Part shown: piece after piece, positions 9,964-16,567 of the stretch | Layout of the letters: every line of letters begins with the position of its first letter | How positions within the stretch are numbered: the first letter of the stretch is position 1 | Assembly: GCA_016714495.1 (NCBI GenBank) | Contig: JADKDU010000003.1 | Span: 62,001 to 126,000 of the forward strand | Direction of reading: 5' to 3' | From: Hyphomonadaceae bacterium | GTDB taxonomy: Bacteria > Pseudomonadota > Alphaproteobacteria > Caulobacterales > Hyphomonadaceae | DNA length: 64,000 bases | Notes under the pieces: model-generated | What the model was told of the DNA's origin: nothing | What the model saw: the letters and a program-made list of their open reading frames with translations, nothing else | Databases searched by the model: none | Translations under genes and position numbers: made by a program

Positions 9964-10620
9964 ATGACAAAGCCAGCTTTTCTCAAACTTATCGCCATGA
10001 CTGCTCTGGCGGCCGCCTGCACCACCGCACCTGAACCTGCTGGGTTGCAGCTCGCGGTCGAAGCCGCCGCCCCCGTTGCTTCTGCCGACCCGCGTGTGAA
10101 GTTCAAGGACGGCGAGCGCTACCTGCGTGACCTCTCGGCGGGCCTCAACATCCCGCGAGAGGAAATCTGCAAGGAGCTGTCGCGCTATGACTGCATGACG
10201 GACGCGTTTAGGATCGTATTGGGCGGCGTCGAAGCGCCAAACTTGACGGTGCACCAGCCCATCGAGACTGCCGCACTTACATCGCCGATAGCTGTTGATC
10301 GCCTCGCCCTTCATGTCTGCACCAGCCGCGTGCGCCGGGACAAGGAGAAGCCGGCAGACGCCGTCCTCTTCAAGGCTGGCGCCTTCGGGAAGAACGGTGC
10401 GGCAAAGGCTCCCGAGAGAACTTGGCTGAATAGTACGGCGGACGCGATCTATGGATCCATCTTGCTGCGTAGCCCGAGTGAACGAGAGATCCAGAACCTT
10501 ACGACATACTATGCGCAAGTGGCCGATGGGCGACCGGCCAACAGCACAGAGGTTGCTGCAGACTGGGTGACCCTAAGTTGCTTCGCAGTCGCCTCGTCCC
10601 TTGAAGCTGTTTTTTATTGA
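9964..10620 (+). CDS. Lipoprotein of unknown function
   Basis: A 218-residue protein with a lipobox (LAAAC) after a short hydrophobic start, so it is probably anchored to a periplasmic membrane face. The body has several cysteines (EICKEL, YDCMTD, HVCTSR, LSCFAV) and no recognised domain. It begins 9 bases after the cytochrome-type gene and ends 21 bases before the DUF1501 gene, so it is the middle member of a three-gene operon and probably a partner of those proteins. Confidence 0.6.
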   Translation: MTKPAFLKLIAMTALAAACTTAPEPAGLQLAVEAAAPVASADPRVKFKDGERYLRDLSAGLNIPREEICKELSRYDCMTDAFRIVLGGVEAPNLTVHQPIETAALTSPIAVDRLALHVCTSRVRRDKEKPADAVLFKAGAFGKNGAAKAPERTWLNSTADAIYGSILLRSPSEREIQNLTTYYAQVADGRPANSTEVAADWVTLSCFAVASSLEAVFY

Positions 10621-10641
10621 TAGATCGCAGGACACGCAGTC

Positions 10642-12162
10642 ATGACATATGATCATTCACGTCGCAGCTTCCTCCGCACGGCTTCACTCGGCGCGGCGGG
10701 GGCATTTTTAGCGACCCGTCTGCCCCAAGATGCTTTGGCCCAGGAGGCCATGATTGAACGGGCAAAAGATCCACGCTTTCTCATTGTTCTAAGTTCATTC
10801 GGAGGGGCGAACCAAGTCGACGCCTTCCTTTCGCGGCGCGAGTCAGAAATACCCAACGCCGCCACTTTGAATGCCTATCCAGACAGTCTTGTTCAAACCA
10901 TAGGCGAGTTCCGCGCGATTGACCTCAAGTCACCCACGATCGGCGCGATCCCGGCCTCGTTTACCGCCAATCAGTCCAACTTCGTGCGAAAGCACATGAA
11001 CGACATGATGGTGGTGACACATACCGGCACCAGCGTGAATCACTACGTGGCGCAGCAACGGTCAATTAACGGCAACGCTGCCTGGCAAGGACGGACCTTA
11101 CAAGAAGCGGTCGCTCTGTCCTATGGCGCCGGGTATGCAATCCCGAATGTTCATCTTGTGAATGGAACCGGTTTTACGGAGCGCGGGACTGACAGCACGC
11201 TCCCAGCTTACGCATATGGCGAGCGTGCGCCAGTTCCCAATCTCTGGCCGCTGTCGCTGGATGGATACAAAGGCATTGCCGGCGCTCCGTCACGCAACCT
11301 GTTTGAGAAGGCGCGAAAGTTCCGCAATGAACAACTCGATCCTTCGTCAGATTTCTTTAAAACCTTTGGCGGCAGCCAGAGGATCAAGTACTGGTCAGAT
11401 ATTCGCGGCGACGCACTCCGCGGCGTAGAGGCCGCCGACCTCATCACCAAGTTGATGCTGTTCCCGGACTCGGAAGAGATGCCGCTCGCCGCCCACGGGC
11501 TGCAAGGCTCGGCGATCGGCCAGAAGGTGCGTGAGGCGTTTCCGAACTACGAGTTCGATCCGCTTGAGGCGCAGGCGGCGCTGGCGTTCATGCTGCTGCG
11601 CTATGGCGTCTCCGTCACCGTCACCATCGGACCCGAAGGCAGCGCCGTGTTCAAGAAAGGCGTCAAACTGGGTGAAGGTGGGCTCGGAGAGGGCGACATC
11701 GTCAATCCGCCGATCTCATTCGACTTTTCTCACCAGGCCAATCGGGAAGTGCAGGCCTTGATGTGGAACAGGCAGCTTTCGATTGCCGACCGCCTGGCCA
11801 GTTTGCTCAAGTCTGAAGAATTCCGCGATGGGCAGAGTTTCTGGGACCGGTCGATGATTTACTTCGCGACCGAATTTGGTCGCACCCGCCGCCGCCCCAA
11901 CAACGCAATGACGTTTGGGTCCGGACATGAACTCAACAATGGATCGCTGATCGTCTCCCCCCTCGCCAATGGCGGTCGCGTTCTTGGCGGCGTCAACACC
12001 GCAGACATGCTCACCTTTGGCTTCGACCCGCAAAGCGGCAAGCCTGAGCCGGGGCGACACATGACCGAGCCAGAAATGTATGCCGGCATCGCGCATGCTC
12101 TCGGCGTTGATACGGCCGGCAGCAATCTGCCTGACATGCGGGCGATGAGACGCTCTGCATGA
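10642..12162 (+). CDS. DUF1501 family Tat-exported protein
   Basis: A 506-residue protein with a twin-arginine signal (SRRSFLRTASLGAAGAF) and a cleavage-like site at LAQEA. The DUF1501 features include DMMVVTHTG, NHYVAQQRS and, near the end, DRSMIYFATEFGRT with GSGHELNNGSLIV, resembling the alkaline-phosphatase/sulfatase-like fold reported for the family. Tat export suggests a cofactor or metal is loaded in the cytoplasm. DUF1501 genes typically pair with DUF1588/1592-type cytochromes, as here. Enzyme activity is not established. Confidence 0.75.
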   Translation: MTYDHSRRSFLRTASLGAAGAFLATRLPQDALAQEAMIERAKDPRFLIVLSSFGGANQVDAFLSRRESEIPNAATLNAYPDSLVQTIGEFRAIDLKSPTIGAIPASFTANQSNFVRKHMNDMMVVTHTGTSVNHYVAQQRSINGNAAWQGRTLQEAVALSYGAGYAIPNVHLVNGTGFTERGTDSTLPAYAYGERAPVPNLWPLSLDGYKGIAGAPSRNLFEKARKFRNEQLDPSSDFFKTFGGSQRIKYWSDIRGDALRGVEAADLITKLMLFPDSEEMPLAAHGLQGSAIGQKVREAFPNYEFDPLEAQAALAFMLLRYGVSVTVTIGPEGSAVFKKGVKLGEGGLGEGDIVNPPISFDFSHQANREVQALMWNRQLSIADRLASLLKSEEFRDGQSFWDRSMIYFATEFGRTRRRPNNAMTFGSGHELNNGSLIVSPLANGGRVLGGVNTADMLTFGFDPQSGKPEPGRHMTEPEMYAGIAHALGVDTAGSNLPDMRAMRRSA

Positions 12163-12228
12163 CAGCTTGATTTCACTTCCTCGCATCACGCTTGTCCGCC
12201 GCGCCCTCCCAGGGACGGCTGACGAGAA

Positions 12229-12312
12229 GGCGGCCCGGACTTTGGAGTGCTCCTCGGGTTCCGATCCAGTTCCCGCGCTTTCCGCGTCTCTAGCGACGCA
12301 GTCCGGGCCGCC
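12229..12312. repeat. 13-bp perfect inverted repeat with 58-base loop
   Basis: GGCGGCCCGGACT at 12229-12241 is repeated in reverse complement at 12300-12312. The loop is long for a rho-independent terminator, and no T-run follows directly (CCTAATAAAAG). It could be a minimal mobile element or a structured RNA between the DUF1501 operon and the next genes. Confidence 0.6.
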
Positions 12313-12351
12313 CCTAATAAAAGAGATCCTCGGCAAATAAGAGAAGCCAAC

Positions 12352-12528
12352 ATGCGCAATGTCCGGATGATATTAGCAGCGCGGAATCACTTTGACCTCG
12401 GTGACGGAGTATGGCGCACCGGGCGCATCAACACATTCGATGCGTACCAGGTCGAAATCGCGCAGTGCGGCGCATTCACGAAGAATGCTCCGCGGCAAGC
12501 GCAGGGGTATTCGGAGTTTGAGTTCTGA
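12352..12528 (+). CDS. Possible small protein coupled to the DUF2244 gene
   Basis: A 58-residue open frame (starts MRNVRMILAARNHFD, ends QGYSEFEF) whose TGA overlaps the ATG of the DUF2244 gene in a TGATG arrangement typical of translational coupling. No domain was recognised and no good ribosome site is visible. It may be a leader peptide, a real small gene or a gene remnant. Confidence 0.3.
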   Translation: MRNVRMILAARNHFDLGDGVWRTGRINTFDAYQVEIAQCGAFTKNAPRQAQGYSEFEF

Positions 12529-13115
12529 TGAGCCGCTGGCCAAGTCTCGAACGTGGTTATGTTGCGTCAGACAAATCGAGCTTCATCGCCAAAGGCGCCA
12601 GCCCACGCGTCTGGTTCGACGCCAGCGTCAGACCCAACGTGTCGACGAGCGAAATTGCGTTCATCCTACTGACACTCGCACTTGGCCTGACAGTGACCAT
12701 CAGCGCTGCTGGCATGGCATTGTTGGGCGCATGGCCCGCTTCCATCCTGGCAGGATGCGAGGGAGTTGCGGTTGCAGCATTCGTATTCTGGCACGCTCAA
12801 CGATTCCGTCAGCAGGAACAGCGCATCGTCCTGACCGACACGACTTTGTCCATTGCCTACCGCGCGTCGATCGGATCTCCGCCAACCATCAAGCAGCTAA
12901 ACCCAGCCTGGATTCGCATAGAACGGCAGCGCAGGACCGAGGGCGAATGCATGGCTGCTTACTTCCGTCTGCGCAACACTCGCATACCGTTTGGAGAGGC
13001 CTTGACCCCTAGTGAGCGCGAATCGCTTGCTAACGCAGTGGAGTTCGCGCTCAACGAACGTCGACAGCCGAGAATGCTTGTGGCGGCGGCGGCAAGTCTG
13101 TCGGCGTCGAAATGA
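12528..13115 (+). CDS. DUF2244 membrane protein
   Basis: A 195-residue protein with FDASVRPNVSTSE before two adjacent membrane helices (about 45-66 and 70-90), then a cytoplasmic domain with WIRIERQ and FGEALTPSERESLANAVEFAL. These are recognisable features of DUF2244. The family is often encoded near cytochrome oxidase or copper-handling genes, and its function is unknown. The stop overlaps the ATG of the PCuAC gene by four bases, so the two are made together, supporting a link to copper delivery. Confidence 0.7.
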   Translation: MSRWPSLERGYVASDKSSFIAKGASPRVWFDASVRPNVSTSEIAFILLTLALGLTVTISAAGMALLGAWPASILAGCEGVAVAAFVFWHAQRFRQQEQRIVLTDTTLSIAYRASIGSPPTIKQLNPAWIRIERQRRTEGECMAAYFRLRNTRIPFGEALTPSERESLANAVEFALNERRQPRMLVAAAASLSASK

Positions 13116-13660
13116 CCCGAGGTTCCTTATCTGCCTTAAAGGGAAGAAGAACTGGCGGTGTCTGGCTCCTTCTCATTGCGCTGATCGGTCTGGTCATTCT
13201 GTTCGGCGCTCCGTTTGCAACAATGCCCGTTGCGCACCTGCGGCCTGCGATCGAGATTTCAGGCGCACGCATCACGCCCACGCTGGGCATGTCGAATGCG
13301 ATCGGCGCCTTCATGGAAATAAACAATACGGGCAGCACGCCTGATTGGCTTCTCGGGGTCGAGAGCAAAGCGGCTAAATTCATCGAGGTGCATGAGAGCA
13401 TTGTGAAGGATGGACAGTCGCGGATGATCCGTGTGCAGACGCCAGTGTCGGTTGGAGCGCGACAGACAGTGTCCCTAAAGAATGGGGGGCTGCACCTGAT
13501 GATCTTCAATCCGCTGACGCCAGTGAATATTGGCGATAAAATTCCGCTGACGCTGGTGTTCGAGCATGCCGGCCGGATCGACATCGTCGCGACAGCAGAA
13601 ATCCCCCAGCTTGCTGAGCACGCTTTCGCGCGCTCAAGGTTTTCGGGTGAAACTCATTAA
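13112..13660 (+). CDS. PCuAC-type periplasmic copper chaperone
   Basis: A 182-residue protein with an N-terminal membrane anchor or signal (about 17-35) followed by a PCuAC domain. The Cu(I) ligands are all present: His94, Met105, and His128-Met130 in GGLHLMIF. This fits the family pattern of a His and Met, then a terminal HxM. Family members deliver copper to the CuA or CuB sites of cytochrome oxidase. The overlap with the DUF2244 gene means coupled synthesis. Unlike the fusion protein at 7407, the binding motif here looks intact. Confidence 0.85.
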   Translation: MTRGSLSALKGRRTGGVWLLLIALIGLVILFGAPFATMPVAHLRPAIEISGARITPTLGMSNAIGAFMEINNTGSTPDWLLGVESKAAKFIEVHESIVKDGQSRMIRVQTPVSVGARQTVSLKNGGLHLMIFNPLTPVNIGDKIPLTLVFEHAGRIDIVATAEIPQLAEHAFARSRFSGETH

Positions 13661-13724
13661 GGCCAATGGACACAACGCTCACGTGCAATAGTCATCGCTG
13701 GTTCGAAAAAAGCCCTCTCGCTCC

Positions 13725-13850
13725 TGCGAAATTGGCCGCGCAGGGCTACTGAAGACCGGGCGGCGCGTCATCGCTGTTGATCTTCCAGGCACCGGCAAAT
13801 CTGACAAACCGGCGGCAGACCTGTCGCGCCGGGATCATCAAGCATGGAGA
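13725..13850 (+). pseudogene. Alpha/beta-hydrolase gene fragment
   Basis: The frame reads GRAGLLKTGRRVIAVDLPG then TGKSDKPAADLS, the strand-beta4 to oxyanion region typical of epoxide-hydrolase or haloalkane-dehalogenase-like proteins. Nothing before or after belongs to the family, and the reading enters sequence shared with an antisense sulfatase fragment. It is a small leftover of a larger gene. Confidence 0.45.
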
Positions 13851-14178
13851 TGATGCCGCCCATTCCATCGGGTGTCGGCGTGAACTCGAAGCCCGTACGC
13901 GTTGGATAGCGGCCCGTCATGATCATGGCGCGCAAGGGCGCGCAGGTCGCTGTGCCGGCATAAGCCTGGGTGAAAATCGCGCCGCGTGCCGCCAGGCGAT
14001 CTATGTTTGGCGTCGGCACGCGTCCGCCGGCAACCCCACCGCCGAAAGGCGAGATGTCGTTGAAGCCAAGGTCGGCGGCGAGGATGAAAATGATGTTGGG
14101 CTTTCGCTCGCCGGGCGCGAACGCGGCCTGGGAAGGACCCACGCGACGCCAGGTGGATTTCCAACGTGGACGGAGCAC
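13830..14178 (-). pseudogene. Arylsulfatase N-terminal fragment
   Basis: Minus-strand sequence with KPNIIFILAADLGFNDISPF, PNIDRLAARGAIFTQAYA and CAPLRAMIMTGRYPTR, the N-terminal blocks of type I sulfatases. The CxPxR formylglycine motif is kept, but its usual Ser is Leu, and one Asp of the metal-binding ADDLG block is Ala. Only about 115 of the usual ~500 residues remain. The reading then runs into the alpha/beta-hydrolase fragment, so this is a decayed piece. Confidence 0.65.
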
Positions 14179-14204
14179 ACGTAACGCTCCCGGCTCGGCC
14201 TATA

Positions 14205-14350
14205 CCACTGGATCTCCAACGTAGTGGAGACAGGAGCTTGCGTCTTGGGGAAGCGGCGCCGGGACGACGACCTTTGAAGTCCCGTCTCTACGCTCGCGCC
14301 TTCGCATGGCGAGATGCGAGTTCTCGGCGCGGTTATTGTCGCGTATCGTA
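14205..14350 (-). pseudogene. IS6-family transposase C-terminal remnant (right)
   Basis: On the minus strand the sequence reads TIRDNNRAENSHLAMRRRER, matching the NNRAENSH...RRRER block that closes IS6-family DDE transposases. A frameshifted FKGRRPGAAS-like tail follows. Only the C-terminal part is left. It has the same orientation as the remnant at the left edge of the window. Confidence 0.55.
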
Positions 14351-14499
14351 GAGGTCGATGTCGATCGCTGAGACTAAGTCAGGCAGGCGCTGCACCATAG
14401 AAACACATTTCATCCGTGACGATGAACGCCAGCTGGACATGCCGGTTCTTCAACAGCGCTGTAGATTCGACCTGCAGCTCCTGACCGCCCGACGTCAGC

Positions 14500-15531
14500 C
14501 TACTCTGCGTCTGGGACGCCGGCAAAAATGGCCTTCCGCTTGCCGTTCGAGCGCCCCTCGCGCTCAAACGCGCGGGCGCCGGAGAGCAGATTGAACATGC
14601 TGTAATTGCCTTCATGGCAGGCGTATTCGTACAGCGGTTGATCAGTGGCGTTCAGTGGCATCTCGCCTTTCCACGTTTGCGAGTACTTGGACGGATCCTC
14701 AACGATGTACTGATAGAGGATCTGGCCGTCATTCGCCCGCGTGAAACGTTCTGTGACCTTGCCCTTGCTCGAGATGAGGGCGTTCTGGCGGGGCATGGGG
14801 TTTATGGTTTCGACCACGAGCGTGTTGCCCTCATAATGGCCAACCGAGTCGCCTGCCCATTTTGGAATTTCGGCCGGGTTGTGCTGCCCGTTGATCGGGA
14901 TGACGCGCACCTCGTGGATCATTTCGAGCTGGATCATCACGTGGGTCGGGCTCTGAACGATCTGCACCGTATTGTTGTACATCGTGTTGGTCATCACCGG
15001 CCCGTTTGTGCCGAAAAAGACGCAACGCTCGGAAAGACCGCGATCTTCAGGGTTGTTGCTCGGGAGATCGGCGTATTCTTCTTCCGAGGACGCGATGGAA
15101 GAGCGCACGAGCCCGGGGGTATTGAGGTATGGGATTTGGCCATTGGCGGGTTCGACGATCCAGGACGAACGGTATTGCCCGTTGATCTTGCCGAGGTCAG
15201 CGCCGGGATCCATCCAGAAACGGTTATAGGCGCGGTCAGGATTAGCGTCCGTCAGCAGCTCGGCCTTGGAAAGAGGCGCCTCATCCTTGGCGACGCGCGT
15301 GTAGATGTTCTTGTTGAAAAGTTTTGCTGCTTCCTCGTCACTGACAATCAGGCCGGAAGCGCCTGCGGGACGCGTCATGGTGGTAAGCGAAGCCGCGCTG
15401 AAGAAACCCGTAAGATCCGGCACGCCCCAGCTCGTCTTGGGCGGATCGTAAGCCCGCGCGCCCTGCGCCAGGGCCGCCGGCGCGACCGCGAGGGCACACA
15501 TGACTGAGGCCAGGATCGATGAGTATCTCAT
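14500..15531 (-). CDS. Secreted 'PDLQG' family protein, paralog 1
   Basis: A 343-residue secreted protein with a signal peptide ending ALAQG, then SWGVPDLTGFFSAASLTTM, a conserved N-terminal signature. Further on come LIVSDEEAAKLFNKNIY, NRFWMDPGADLG, SSWIVEPANGQIPY, and near the end YEYACHEGNYSMFNLLSGAR. Two paralogs lie in the window (21465 and 38260). Similar WGxPDLQG proteins are common in Acidobacteria and sphingomonad-like bacteria beside TonB receptors, but no activity is known to me. Conserved Trp/Asp/His residues suggest a folded enzyme or binding domain. A cis-element shared with paralog 2 lies 113 bases upstream. Confidence 0.75.
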   Translation of the reverse strand: MRYSSILASVMCALAVAPAALAQGARAYDPPKTSWGVPDLTGFFSAASLTTMTRPAGASGLIVSDEEAAKLFNKNIYTRVAKDEAPLSKAELLTDANPDRAYNRFWMDPGADLGKINGQYRSSWIVEPANGQIPYLNTPGLVRSSIASSEEEYADLPSNNPEDRGLSERCVFFGTNGPVMTNTMYNNTVQIVQSPTHVMIQLEMIHEVRVIPINGQHNPAEIPKWAGDSVGHYEGNTLVVETINPMPRQNALISSKGKVTERFTRANDGQILYQYIVEDPSKYSQTWKGEMPLNATDQPLYEYACHEGNYSMFNLLSGARAFEREGRSNGKRKAIFAGVPDAE

Positions 15532-15643
15532 TGCGCTTCTCTTTCCCTGTTTCTCGTCGACACGCGCGAACGGAATAGCGAACCCGATTGCGGCGGCTCA
15601 TATTTTATTCAGCTTGGCTTGACACGGACCATACTCGCCTAAC

Positions 15644-15695
15644 GAAAGCAATGTGAGCAAATGCGCATACTTGCCGGGAACGCATGCATATTTGC
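15644..15695 (-). promoter_or_regulatory. Shared cis-element, copy b
   Basis: On the minus strand: GCAAATATGC, then GCAAGTATGC, 11 bases, then CATTGCTTTC. The same arrangement occurs upstream of paralog 2 (22619-22670) and of the TonB receptor (16323-16375), and the GCAARTATGC core recurs near mmsA and prpE. It ends 113 bases before the start codon at 15531. It is probably an operator with adjoining promoter elements. Confidence 0.65.
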
Positions 15696-15988
15696 TACGG
15701 GGGAGACCGACGCGGCATCCATAAAAGGGCTGCAAGCATTTCATCCAATTCGGATTTGCGGCTACATTCATCGCATAATCGCGCAGTAGTCGGTCCCCCT
15801 CTTCCGAAGCAAACAACTTGGTCGGCGGCATGTAGTCGGCGATCGGCTGCCGCGTGGGTCAATCAAGGCAATCCGGATTGCCGCGTATACTTTAAGTATT
15901 CAATTGATCATGGCGCGAACTTGAAGCCAGCATTGCCGCGCACGTAATGCGCATCATCATATTCAACACAATATGGCAGACTACGCCT

Positions 15989-16027
15989 GCAAGTATGCAA
16001 TGGTGGCATCGCGCTCGCGATGATAAC
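15989..16027 (+). promoter_or_regulatory. Shared cis-element, copy d
   Basis: GCAAGTATGCAATGG followed by GGCATCGCGCTCGCGATGATAA. It aligns with the elements upstream of prpE (27488) and mmsA (26461), although the second half has diverged. It points to the right, towards the small open frame at 16114 and the TonB receptor. The rest of the gap at 15696-15988 shows nothing else recognisable. Confidence 0.5.
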
Positions 16028-16113
16028 CGCATTGCACTACCCTTCCATAGAGAAAACTTATCGCCTGAATCGAGAAGATTTGGGCGCTTTTCTATGAGGC
16101 GTCGGTCCACGAT

Positions 16114-16308
16114 TTGATCGGCGTCATGCCGCAGGCGAGCGCAATGACAGCGCTGGTTGAGCAAGCAAAAGCATCCGGGATGCTTACGGCGACGCATCAT
16201 CATTCCGCTGCGGCAGCCAAAATCTTCGCCTGCCAAGAAGCCGACCTCTGCAATGCGCGTTACCGGCGAGTGGCGCTGATGATCTCATTTTATCGTCGAG
16301 GAGAATGA
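16114..16308 (+). CDS. Small hypothetical open frame
   Basis: A 64-residue frame (begins MIGVMPQASAMTALVEQ, ends ALMISFYRRGE) lying between two copies of the shared cis-element. Upstream in-frame sequence (FYEASVHDL) suggests it may be the tail of a larger lost gene. No domain was recognised and no clear ribosome site is seen. A remnant is as likely as a real small protein. Confidence 0.25.
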   Translation: MIGVMPQASAMTALVEQAKASGMLTATHHHSAAAAKIFACQEADLCNARYRRVALMISFYRRGE

Positions 16309-16322
16309 CGGGATCGCTTACC

Positions 16323-16375
16323 GCAAATATGCGGGCGTCAGGCGCAAGTATGCAGAGACGCGTGCATTGCTTTCT
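16323..16375 (+). promoter_or_regulatory. Shared cis-element, copy a (TonB receptor)
   Basis: GCAAATATGC, spacer, GCAAGTATGC, 11 bases, CATTGCTTTC, in the same order and spacing as the copies before the two PDLQG genes. It ends 193 bases before the receptor ATG. Subtracting one 82-base unit of the leader repeat leaves 111 bases, nearly the distance found at the other two genes. Confidence 0.65.
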
Positions 16376-16400
16376 CGTGACTAAATATGTTGTCCTCAAT

Positions 16401-16564
16401 AATAATGCGAGTGGGATGAAGCCCGCCGAAGTAGAGACGTTGCGGCAACGCGGCGCTCGGGAGGACTTACGGAAGACTTCAGAATAATTCGAGTGGGATG
16501 GAACCCGCCGAAATGGAGACGTTGCACTAACGCGACGCTCTGGGAGGACGTTACGGGAGGAAAC
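16401..16564 (+). repeat. 82-bp tandem duplication in the receptor leader
   Basis: Unit 1 (16401-16482) and unit 2 (16483-16564) both begin AATAAT, contain GAGTGGGATG, CCCGCCGAA and GAGACGTTGC, and end in GGGAGGAC-type purine runs. Most positions are identical. Each unit can form small hairpins (GGG/CCC, and CGTT/AACG in both units). Unit 2 supplies the GGGAGG ribosome site of the receptor gene. Confidence 0.75.
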
Positions 16565-16567
16565 TAA

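Noticed and set aside
12241..12300. tRNA-like T-arm in the loop of the inverted repeat
   Set aside because: GGGTTCCGATCC looks tRNA-like, but no acceptor, D or anticodon arms can be built.
14614..15507. 297-residue plus-strand open frame
   Set aside because: It is the antisense shadow of PDLQG-1; similar shadows occur over the other two paralogs.
16401..16564. Tandem riboswitch (glycine or guanidine-II type) in the receptor leader
   Set aside because: The two units have small hairpins but none of the conserved core bases of those classes that I could place.
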